Below are positions 44,852 through 52,988 of a DNA stretch of 64,000 bases, piece after piece. The notes beneath the pieces are model-generated. The model did not search any database, was not told the DNA's origin, and saw only the letters and a program-made list of their open reading frames with translations. The translations under genes were made by a program, and so were the position numbers. Location of the stretch: the NCBI GenBank assembly GCA_037042185.1, contig JAXQJY010000028.1, positions 62,001-126,000 of the forward strand, read 5' to 3'. This DNA comes from Sordariomycetes sp. S80-01Y (taxonomy: Eukaryota; Ascomycota; Sordariomycetes). Each line of letters opens with the position of its first letter. Position 1 is the stretch's first letter.

Positions 44852-46258
44852 CTATAACTCGTCCTCTCGGTCGCCATTACCACAGACCCCATCGAAATCG
44901 CCATACCGCTCTGCTCCCTCCTTCACGATGCTCTGAAATTCTTCCCAGGGGCAGCTCGCACCAGGACCACTCTGACACAGAGGCAACGGCCGGGGGGCAG
45001 TATTGGCAATGAATCTGATGTACTCATTTTCCTCCTCATGGACCTCGCCATCCTCCTTGACGCTTGGTTGCTTACACGTCATCTTCTCCATGCCGACATG
45101 ACCTAGGAAGGGAATGAGATCCGCCATCTTCCACGCACGGGCGTGGTTGACATGCGTGGTGGGAAACTCATCATAGCCCTCGTGGGACGATGAGTTGAAG
45201 ATGCCTAAGGCGGTAGCGACAAAGGGGGGAACCTCGCGGTGAGTAAAGTAGAAGAAGAGACGTTGGTCGCGAGGCCACCCAAGCCCTTCATCGAGTTCCG
45301 TTGTCTCGTTCCCGTGAGCGGCAGCCAAGATCTTCGTCTGAGACAACAACCACGGGAAGCCCAGATACTTGGAGAGCGGATTCAAAGGTCCGACCATGTG
45401 CGCGTACTTCATGTCCCAGGCATACTCGTAGGACAGCCACTCCGTGTCCGTAAACGCAGGGCAGATCGGCGACCGCTTGCCTCGAATGGCAGACTCGTAC
45501 CCGCAAAGAGACTGCAGTGCGAGCACGTCCTCCGGATCGAGCTTGTAGCCAGTTGGCGTGAACGGACTCAGCCGGCGCGACGCATCCTTGCCGTACCTTT
45601 CGAGGAACGCACGTTGCTGGTCCGTGCCGGGTGCCTTGGAGAACTTGTCGCAGGCCTTATGCGGGAGCAACGCCCGGGAACCATTGTTCAGGTTCTTCTT
45701 ATCGAAACGTTCAATTTCAATGTCGCCGTCGTGGGGGAATGGCTTGGTGAATGCTATGGCGGTGTCGTAGGTTCTTGCCTTGGTGTCGGCAACGACCTTT
45801 TGGAGAGAGGAGGCGAGGTGTTGATAGCGACGGGCGAGATGTTTACCAACTTTGGTAGCATCACGTTTGCCCGAGGGCGTGATGTCTTCTAGATGGTCCT
45901 CATCTATGGGCGAGCGCCAATCGTTCAGAAACTCGAGGGGACCTGAGAAGCCGCCGCGGTGCTTGTCCAGCTTTTGCAAGAAGGGCTTGATGTATTCCTC
46001 GTACTCGGCGTCATTGGCATAGATGGCACCGTGGCGAATGAGGTAGGATGCGGCGGTGACATTGCAGCCGTCTGGCGCAGCGTGTTCGAGGCCGAAGCCG
46101 ACGGCATCGAAGTATGGCGACGTCCCTGGGAGGTGGTAGAGAGGATCGAAGTGATAGCTCTGGGAGTGGGAGGCCGAGACGACGCTGGAGAGACAAAGTG
46201 AGGGTAGAAGACCAGTGAGCGCAAGCAACATGACGCTGTCAGGTGACGCAGGCAACAC
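44852..46258 (-). CDS. Secretory-pathway histidine acid phosphatase-like protein (468 aa)
   Basis: Branch-2 histidine phosphatase superfamily. Single exon with a hydrophobic signal peptide (MLLALTGLLPSLCLSSVVSA, if Met10 at 46231 is the start; Met1 is at 46258). The nucleophile motif is YLIRHGAIYAND at 72-83. Arg75 and His76 are present, but the second Arg of RHGxRxP is missing. The proton-donor region is FTHRE at 338-342, an H-x-E pattern as in inositol-polyphosphate phosphatases (HAE), not the HD of phytases. Several N-glycosylation sites and paired cysteines fit a luminal protein. It ends REDEL, close to the ER-retrieval signals HDEL/KDEL. Activity and substrate cannot be told. Confidence 0.85.
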   Translation of the reverse strand: MLPASPDSVMLLALTGLLPSLCLSSVVSASHSQSYHFDPLYHLPGTSPYFDAVGFGLEHAAPDGCNVTAASYLIRHGAIYANDAEYEEYIKPFLQKLDKHRGGFSGPLEFLNDWRSPIDEDHLEDITPSGKRDATKVGKHLARRYQHLASSLQKVVADTKARTYDTAIAFTKPFPHDGDIEIERFDKKNLNNGSRALLPHKACDKFSKAPGTDQQRAFLERYGKDASRRLSPFTPTGYKLDPEDVLALQSLCGYESAIRGKRSPICPAFTDTEWLSYEYAWDMKYAHMVGPLNPLSKYLGFPWLLSQTKILAAAHGNETTELDEGLGWPRDQRLFFYFTHREVPPFVATALGIFNSSSHEGYDEFPTTHVNHARAWKMADLIPFLGHVGMEKMTCKQPSVKEDGEVHEEENEYIRFIANTAPRPLPLCQSGPGASCPWEEFQSIVKEGAERYGDFDGVCGNGDREDEL

Positions 46259-46601
46259 TAGGGAAGCCGGAATTACTGATTTAGGGCATTAATTAGGTGC
46301 TGTGGTAGCACCGCAGAGTAGATACTATAGTAAAGGTCGCAAATACGTAGAAAGGGAACCCGAGAATGGTTTACTTGCCCTTCGATGACGTACTGATAAG
46401 GTGGTGCTAGAGTAGGACCACTATTTTTGGAAACTCCCAAAGTTTAGTGCTGTGGTGCCCTGCAGCGGGACCTTGCGCTAGCGCTGCCAAACCCCCCCAG
46501 AGCCGCTGGCAGATCACTTCATCCAGTCCAGAAGATCATTTCAATTCAATTCCTGTGGGACACATCAGTCAATCATGTTCACCAGACATAAGGGGACAAA
46601 C
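46259..46601. other. Intergenic, nothing recognised
   Basis: Promoter side of the phosphatase gene; no feature seen. Confidence 0.5.
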
Positions 46602-46718
46602 TCACAGTAGCGTAAGCGTCAAGTCGCCGTGGATCCGGGCCTTGAGCTGAATCTCAATCTCGAGGTTCAAGTCGAGACGCAGCCCGAGCGCACTATCCCC
46701 GCCCTTCTTCTTCTTCTC

Positions 46719-46751
<33 letters not shown>

Positions 46752-47107
46752 TCGTTGCTGCATTGCCTGTTGTGCCTTTCCCGGGGTCTCGAACATGGTC
46801 ATCTTTCCCCAGCCACCGCTCTCGCTCTCGTCATCATCATCTTCGTCGTCGTTGTTGAAATTGATCTTCTTCTTCTCTCTCTTGGACCTGACCTTGGTCT
46901 TGGTCTTGGTCTTGGGCTTGGTTGACGTTCCTGAAGACTTTTCTGGCGTTGGTGTCTCGAAGCCAGCATCCTCGTCCTGCTGGACAGAGCTCGCGTCGTC
47001 GTCCTGTCGTTCCGATGTCGCCTGTTGCAGCTAACGTCAGTCCAAGCACCGTTTCCTCTTGTGCTGGGTCGTGCGCGTACCTTCGCCGTGGATGAGGGAG
47101 TCGACAT
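46602..47107 (-). CDS. Small conserved-looking fungal protein with KT and Q repeats (148 aa)
   Basis: Function unknown. Exons 47107-47081 and 47021-46602; the 59-base intron joins MSTPSSTAK to ATSERQDDDASS. The order is an acidic start, FETPTPEKSSG, a Lys-Thr repeat (KPKTKTKTKVRSKREKKK), an acidic patch, GGWGKMTMFETPGKAQ, a poly-Gln run and a hydrophobic-patterned end DLNLEIEIQLKARIHGDLTL. The alternating pattern of the end suggests an amphipathic strand or lipid-contacting segment (inference). I recall similar small proteins in other filamentous ascomycetes but know no name. Confidence 0.75.
46724..46760 (+). repeat. CTG/CAG microsatellite (poly-Gln)
   Basis: Run of CTG triplets with a few TTG/TCG interruptions, coding for glutamine on the minus strand in the 148-aa protein. 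Confidence 0.85.
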
Positions 47108-48119
47108 GATGAAAGAGAAGCCTATTGTCTTTCCGACGATAGTGTGTAAGAAGTTGAAATCACGCCCTTCACGACATGCGAATTGGAATCAAGTTGTCGA
47201 CGACTCCATGTCTTCCCATCAGTTCGACCATCGTCATGCGCTAGTGTTCTTTCGGCGCTCGCGAAAACCGGTTTTCATCCCCCCGGCAGATGCATCTCCA
47301 CGCCGCCAACACGCTTCCACCCCGGTGTCATAATTGATGGTGATAAGTAGTGAATACGGGAAACGCACCCATTGCGGACACGAGCGACCTAACCTAAACC
47401 TGAACCTGAACCATGGCCTTGCTTGTTCAATAATAGTGACAGAACAAGCATTTGGTCAGCCTCGAGACTGCGTCACCGAAGGGGTCTGTCAATTTCCATG
47501 TTCGAGTCGGCGGCGATCAAACACGAATCGTGCGAACTGTCGTGATCGGCCTTCCACATTCCGACGCCTAGAACCTCGCAAGATCACGTTAGGTTATAAC
47601 AGCATACTTCTGCTTTTGATCTCACGATATATTGACAAAAGAACGCACTGACTTTGTGGGATTTGAACTTGATGACTCAGAAGCCCATGGCGTCACAAGA
47701 CGCTGAATATAGTCTTTGTGCTGATTTCCTTTCATCAAAGACCGCATTTGAGGCATTCGAAGAGCACGGCTTCGGGGGCAGATATATTTTGTTTATTTTT
47801 GGAGTTCACTGACCCTTTGTATTTCCTAACGAGGCCGACCGCGTCAGCTCATGTGGAAGTCTCTTCTTTTCAATGGCGCTGTTGGCCACCACTGGCTCCG
47901 GAAAAGTGGCCATGGGCGAGCTTAGGCGGACTTTGCGAAAATGCCGTGGTGACCGACACGGATCTCCAGAAGCCAACGAAGCAAAATAAATATGACTAGG
48001 CTCTTCACCCGAAACCGTCATTCTCTCATACCATATGCCACTGCTGTTTTTCTCAGATCTTACGGGAGACTGCGAATTTGCACTCATATTGAAAATCACA
48101 ATTTCCAGTCATAATCAAC
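47108..48119. other. Divergent intergenic region
   Basis: About 1 kb. A degenerate AACCTAAACCTGAACCTGAACC stretch at about 47390-47413 recalls telomere units but is too imperfect to call. No gene seen. Confidence 0.5.
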
Positions 48120-48656
48120 ATGGATACCCTCCTTGACCCTTCCTTCCTCAACCCTTTCGCGGCCGTCAACATAGCCGTTATCTTCACAATTACCGGCGGA
48201 GCCCTAGGCATGTATCTCATCAGCATGCCTCTAATCCAATCTGCACACCCGTTCCCCTCCGCCGTTCTCCTTAACCAGTTCCACCAACTCATTACCTTGG
48301 GAGGGCGCTACATGCAAACTTCCGCGCGGATTCAAGCGGCCATGCTAGCAGCACTGACCTTGCTGTCTTACATGTCTGAGGCTGAGGAATGCCATGCAAG
48401 GTGGCTCTGGTTTGCTGGGGCGTTGGGTACGCTGGTGCAGACTGCTTGGTACGAGATCGTCTTCGTTTTCCCAACGAATGACCGGCTCGTTGAGATGAAG
48501 GAAATTTTGGAAGGGGTTAGCAACAACGCCAAGGCGGACACAGAAATGAAGCCCGAGGCTTTGCGGTTGTTGGAAACGTGGAACAACAGACATATTCCCA
48601 GGATCCTTCTGCCGTTCGCAGCTGGAGTCTTGCTGATCAAGGGGATTCTACTTTAG
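48120..48656 (+). CDS. DUF1772 family membrane protein (anthrone-oxygenase-like, 178 aa)
   Basis: Single exon starting MDTLLDPSFLNPFAAVNIAV. Four hydrophobic helices (about 16-40, 72-86, 95-115, 160-176) and the family-type WYEIVFVFPTNDRLVEM segment with NDRL. The DUF1772 family includes anthrone oxygenases of aromatic polyketide pathways, but many members have other or unknown jobs. It converges on the EthD gene, with the VOC gene 2.1 kb further on. No polyketide synthase is in the window. Confidence 0.85.
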   Translation: MDTLLDPSFLNPFAAVNIAVIFTITGGALGMYLISMPLIQSAHPFPSAVLLNQFHQLITLGGRYMQTSARIQAAMLAALTLLSYMSEAEECHARWLWFAGALGTLVQTAWYEIVFVFPTNDRLVEMKEILEGVSNNAKADTEMKPEALRLLETWNNRHIPRILLPFAAGVLLIKGILL

Positions 48657-48951
48657 AGATCTACGCCTTGGGCTGGTCAAAACCGGGAAAAGGGCTTGGA
48701 CAAACACAATCAAAACATGAAGACTCTTTGCTGAGTGCGTTCGGGTGTTGGTTCGAGTCTTGTTTGAGTTGTCAACGGCAGATGCCCCTTCAATTGCACG
48801 GATGTCCTTTCCCCACGATATTGGAATCTCCGAGACGGAGTGAATGTAAAAAGAACACCGAAGGATTTAATATAATGAACACAAGCTGTATGTGCGAAAA
48901 GACGGCCCCTGACCACCGAGCCACTTTTCTAAGCTGACTGGACACGTTCTA
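48657..48951. other. Convergent 3' region
   Basis: A GGTTCGAGTCT match at about 48752 has no tRNA cloverleaf around it. Confidence 0.5.
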
Positions 48952-49627
48952 TCAATGGAAAGTCCGCCCATGCTCCCCAACAGCGTTCTGACCATCCAAG
49001 ACAATGTAGTCCACGCCGATAATCATTCTTATAGAATTCTGGTCTATAAAGTTGGCCTCGTCGGGTTGTATGGCGTTCAGATACTCTGGATCGCTTCCCA
49101 TCGCCTGGAACGTCTCCAACCTATGCACCCAGAACTCCGCAGCTCCGTCGTACTCGAGGATCTGCAGCGCGCCCTCGACTCGTCCTAGATCACGGAAGTC
49201 CGGCGTAGAGTGGTACTGTGTTAGCAGATGAGAAGTTAGCCTCCGTTGGCTTCAAGGCATGAAAGGCTGCGGGGCAACGAACCTGGGAGTACTTCACGAC
49301 GCCTAGGCGCAAGAGGAAGGGTGTTGTAAGGGCCGCGTGCTCGTTGGCCCAGTAGCTGTTGAACTCTTCCGGCGAGATACCCTGCTTGCGGTTATAGAAT
49401 AGCTTGATGTGAAACATTCGCTCCGTGTTCATGGTGCAGGCGGCCTTGTAGGTCATGCAGCAACACTCGTCAGGGCCTGGCCAAGTAGGATGGCTCGGTG
49501 GAAGCGCTGAAGAGGTCGGGATGGTTTTAGTGCCCGAGCAATCCACAGCGAGTGAAGTAGCTGCAAACAAGGTAAAAAGAGGAACCAAGGCTATGAGTCT
49601 CATTGTGAGTGATGTCAGGCGGGTCAA
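48952..49627 (-). CDS. Secreted EthD-domain protein (202 aa)
   Basis: Dimeric alpha/beta-barrel (EthD) family, which includes cofactor-free enzymes acting on aromatic polyketides. Exons 49627-49283 and 49215-48952. A signal peptide follows Met9 (MRLIALVPLFTLFAATSLAV). Next comes a short linker with an unusual triple cysteine (DECCCMTYKAAC), then the EthD core FYNRKQGISPEEFNSYWANE. The second exon supplies YHSTPDFRDLGRVEGA and DGAAEFWVHRLETF. Joining KYSQ to YHST in phase 0 restores the full domain. An export signal on an EthD protein is uncommon. Confidence 0.85.
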
Positions 49628-49987
49628 GTCGCTCTTGGCGAGGTTTTATGATGAATCTTGTGGGCGTGCAGGCGGCACCATCTTATCCACTTCGTCAAAA
49701 GGACACCATGACGGATAGCCAATCCATTGGATGTCCGTTTTTAGACTCTATTAGTTCAATGGTCTATGCCTCTAAGATCGTATCTCACTTCGACAGCATC
49801 GCGACGCCCCTTCTCTGGAAGGTCCCCCGTTCACTAGATGTACGAGTCACCAAGTCGGCTCTGTCTACAGCGCATGCCACGGGAATAGAAAAAGAGTCTT
49901 GTAAGGCTGACACACCATGTCATCGCCTACTCCTCTCGAAAGCTGCAGGGAATCCTGCTGGAGCCGTTTATGTGCTTTGCTGAGGCT

Positions 49988-50006
49988 TCGCGCGAATTTC
50001 GCGCGA
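49988..50006. promoter_or_regulatory. Palindrome: two TCGCGCGA sites spaced by ATT
   Basis: TCGCGCGAATTTCGCGCGA is a perfect inverted repeat of 9+1+9 bases. It is also two copies of the 8-base palindrome TCGCGCGA. It lies between the divergent EthD and VOC genes, 361 bases from one start and 751 from the other. A dimeric regulator site is inferred. Confidence 0.4.
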
Positions 50007-50620
50007 CCTCGCTTCGCTTTCGCACTCTTTCAACGGCACTGTATTTTACGATATTTTCAACAGTAGTGTCTGAGAGTTGTATCTACGAGCCACAGAAGTT
50101 TCAAATATTCTATTAAGATAGCTTCCGCTTCTCAAGTGGCTGTCATAGTCGCATTTCGCGAGCTTCATGCTGGATGTCGCCGTCTCAGCACCGTTACGAG
50201 CCTCCATTGAACCATTTTGCCATCAGAAGACTCGAAAGATTAGAATGATTTTCTCCTACAGATAAAGCCCTTTCACTTTTGACTGTCTATGAAAATGCAG
50301 GGTCTTGCCAAAGGGATGGCTGGGTCACGGCCGTCATTTGGCTGACATTTCTATCATGGCCACAATTACGCCTCATTACCGCAGAACTTGATCTTACAAC
50401 CGGATTTACCAGGAATGTAACTAGCTACGCCCCTTTCATAGCCACGCGCGAGACAACTCCGAGAAGGACGAAAGCAGTTGTTCGTCCCTGGTTCGGTCTT
50501 GTAGCTGTCATGGAATGATGGCTGTGAGACCGTAGGCATTGCAGCTCAGGCGCCTTCTCCATGTATCTATTTCCATTGAACGAGGAGTGAGACAGCCCGA
50601 AGGTGCCTGGCAGGCATACA

Positions 50621-50630
50621 TATAAGTATA
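50621..50630 (+). promoter_or_regulatory. TATA-like element of the VOC gene
   Basis: TATAAGTATA about 127 bases before the ATG, followed by a C/T-rich leader. Position and sequence fit a fungal TATA element. Confidence 0.4.
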
Positions 50631-50756
50631 GGTCAAGAAGACATCAAAGTCATACACTGCTCATTAGATACTTCTGTCTCATTACAAGGTCAACATCCCT
50701 TTTATCGACAACTTCTGACTAGAGGAGCTTTCCTATTGTTCACAAATAAACCGAAC

Positions 50757-51455
50757 ATGCTTTTAAAGGTCTTTGTGGCGTTGACGGCCCTTCCGGCGGT
50801 GTGGTCTTGCAATCCACGGAGCACGAATTCGTCCATGGACGTTCCCGAAACCATCCTAGGCCCTGATACGCCCGCCGACCCTGAAACCCTTGGTTACTTC
50901 ATCAATCACTTCTCTCTCAACGTCAACAACCTCACCCGAAGCATCGAGTTCTACAGAGACATCTTTGGCATGCGTCACATGTTCACCCACTACTTGACAC
51001 CCCACATCACCGTCACCTACATGAGCCACAGCCAAGGTGGTAGGAACGGCACTGGCTATCAGAGCACAGAAGAAATGCTACGCTACAAGAACAACAACGG
51101 TGGCCATCTCGAGTTCGTCCATCTTAACACGACGGGCGAGGACATCCCCGGCCCATCGGAGCAGACGAGCACCTTCAGCCACGTTGGCATCATTGTCCCA
51201 GACGTGGAAGCCATTCAAGAGCGACTGGAAGACTACGGTGTGACGATCTACAAGAGGGTTGGGGAGCCTATGCCTGCAGATGGTTATCTCTCCAGACCAA
51301 GCTCGCTTGGGGATGCGTCGAATCTGAGCAGCGAAGAATTCGCTGCATTCCAGGAAGCAATGACGCAATTGAACCAGCTAAACGTTTTCGCGGCGGACCC
51401 CGACGGTAATCTTTTGGAAATTTTGCCCCTGAATGAGCCAAACTTGTTCGGCTAG
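50757..51455 (+). CDS. Secreted VOC/glyoxalase-fold protein (232 aa)
   Basis: Vicinal-oxygen-chelate family, glyoxalase I-like. Signal peptide MLLKVFVALTALPAVWSC. The four metal-ligand positions are intact: His51 (FINHFSLNV), Glu119 (GGHLEFVHL), His142 (FSHVGIIVPD) and Glu221 (GNLLEILP). Also present are SIEFYRDIFGMRHMFT and ADPDGN. Glyoxalase I is normally cytosolic, so the signal peptide and N-glycosylation sites suggest an extracellular or luminal substrate (inference). The start is the first ATG at 50757; the frame is open a little further upstream without an ATG. Confidence 0.88.
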   Translation: MLLKVFVALTALPAVWSCNPRSTNSSMDVPETILGPDTPADPETLGYFINHFSLNVNNLTRSIEFYRDIFGMRHMFTHYLTPHITVTYMSHSQGGRNGTGYQSTEEMLRYKNNNGGHLEFVHLNTTGEDIPGPSEQTSTFSHVGIIVPDVEAIQERLEDYGVTIYKRVGEPMPADGYLSRPSSLGDASNLSSEEFAAFQEAMTQLNQLNVFAADPDGNLLEILPLNEPNLFG

Positions 51456-52337
51456 GTTGTCTCGATAGGCTCCATTTGTACGGGCCCTCTTTGAGACAAT
51501 CTCTCATGCCAACAGCCGAGGGCATGGACAAGACCTTTACAGGACGATGAGAATATTATGTCTTTTTTAGACTAGAACTGGAGGATCAACTCAACTTTCT
51601 CGCTCTCTTTCTTTAACTTAGTCCGGAACTTAGAACAAATATGCATTGTAAAATATATTCGACTAGTGCCACGCATCTGGGCGTATGAAAATACATGTAC
51701 ATGATTGTAGGCTACTGTGTGAGGCTGTACTCTCATTAATCTCGCAAGACCGATGGTGCTGCTTCTGTTCATTAATCGAATCTTTTCTTTACCATTTGTG
51801 AAGTACTGCTGATAGTCCCTTCATGTATCGCGCCTGGCAGCGTAGGCAACATTAGGTCTCCCCAAGGACTCTCGCCCTTGAATGACTCTACCAATTTCAA
51901 AGACTGTGGCATGGAGCTTCCGGGAATTCATTGCTCATCATCTTAAGCCGCTGCCGTCCAGTTTCCCTTGTTGGTCTTGCACACATTGACTCCACTTAGA
52001 AGTCTTGGAGTCGGAGTAGCCAACAGCCAAGCGCTTGCAACGCTCTGGCATCGGCCAATTGTGCAGCACAACACTCGCCCGAAGATCGACAAGTACATAA
52101 CGCCAAGATTTAGTTTGGTTAAGAAGGTATACGCCTGGTTTTGCGGGCACGGAGATACTTGGAACCGGGGAGCCGTCTACACCAAGGCGTAGTCCGCGTC
52201 GTTTGCGTTGGTCTCAAGCTTCGATGTCTTACCAACATTCTCCTTCGCGCACTCTTCTGAGGTTCTGTTCTTGTGAGAATACGATAAACGCACGCGACCA
52301 CCTTCTCTGGAACTTTCAATCTTCCGCACTGTTCAGC
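51456..52337. other. Intergenic, nothing recognised
   Basis: About 880 bases, A/T-rich at 51540-51800. No gene or repeat. Confidence 0.5.
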
Positions 52338-52784
52338 ATGGCCCGGCAACACAGCTCCGTCGATGAACAGCCCTTCAGCCCTGGGATCTTCTTGGGCGGC
52401 CTCGTCGCCGCCTTCGGCCTCTGGATCATCACCGGCGCCCTCGCCTACAACGACAGCAACCACCCCACGGCCAATACAGAAGATTTCGGATTTGCTCTCT
52501 GCATTGTAGTCGTTCCTCTTGCCTTCTGTCTCATTGTTGGGAACGTCACACCGGAATATGAACGCTTGGCAAGCCCACCTCGAAAAGCTTCCATGGCGGC
52601 CATCACCATCGTACTTGTTTTTTGCGCCTGCACTTCGATCGCGTTTTGCATCGTGACCGCGGGCCAGAGAAGGTTTCAGATGCATGTTTTCCTCATTCTG
52701 ACCAGTACGTACGCGGGTATACTGCTGGAGGTGGCTTCTGGCTGGACGACGAGCGGGTTGCAACGGCTTCAAAGGTCGCAATGA
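52338..52784 (+). CDS. Small four-helix membrane protein, hypothetical (148 aa)
   Basis: Single exon from MARQHSSVDEQPFSPGIFLG. Hydrophobic segments lie at about 15-35, 51-68, 84-104 and 112-128; the last is interrupted by RRFQMHVFLILTSTYAG. The C-terminus is SGLQRLQRSQ. The frame extends upstream to 52203 but without a convincing start. Family not recognised. It converges on the beta-galactosidase gene 204 bases away. Confidence 0.6.
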   Translation: MARQHSSVDEQPFSPGIFLGGLVAAFGLWIITGALAYNDSNHPTANTEDFGFALCIVVVPLAFCLIVGNVTPEYERLASPPRKASMAAITIVLVFCACTSIAFCIVTAGQRRFQMHVFLILTSTYAGILLEVASGWTTSGLQRLQRSQ

Positions 52785-52988
52785 TGGATCAGCTCCAACC
52801 CGAAAGGTTGCGTTCTCTACACGAGCTATTTGAAACATTTACATTTCACGATGGCTGTAGAGAGAGGCTGCCTGTTGAGAAATAAGATTTACATAAGGCG
52901 CATTTGGGTTTTTGAAACGGATTTCTATATTGAAATGGTAGGGTGCAAACCGCCCACCGTCAACGATCTCACCTTCGAAGTGATACCC

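Larger units (their letters stand above)
49628..50756. other. Divergent promoter region EthD / VOC gene
   Basis: About 1.1 kb with a striking palindrome (49988-50006) and a TATA-like TATAAGTATA (50621-50630). No gene seen. Confidence 0.5.

Noticed and set aside
47387-47413. AACCTAAACCTGAACCTGAACC, telomere-like stretch
   Set aside because: Units are irregular and few; could be simple local duplication.
47645-47690. Minus-strand GTTCAAATCCC, tRNA B-box-like
   Set aside because: The T-stem does not pair and no acceptor stem can be drawn.
48745-48760. GGTTCGAGTCT, a tRNA B-box-like match
   Set aside because: No A-box at the right distance and no cloverleaf pairing around it.
48120-51455. Full secondary-metabolite gene cluster
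   Set aside because: No synthase, transporter, or pathway regulator in the window; only three accessory-type genes.
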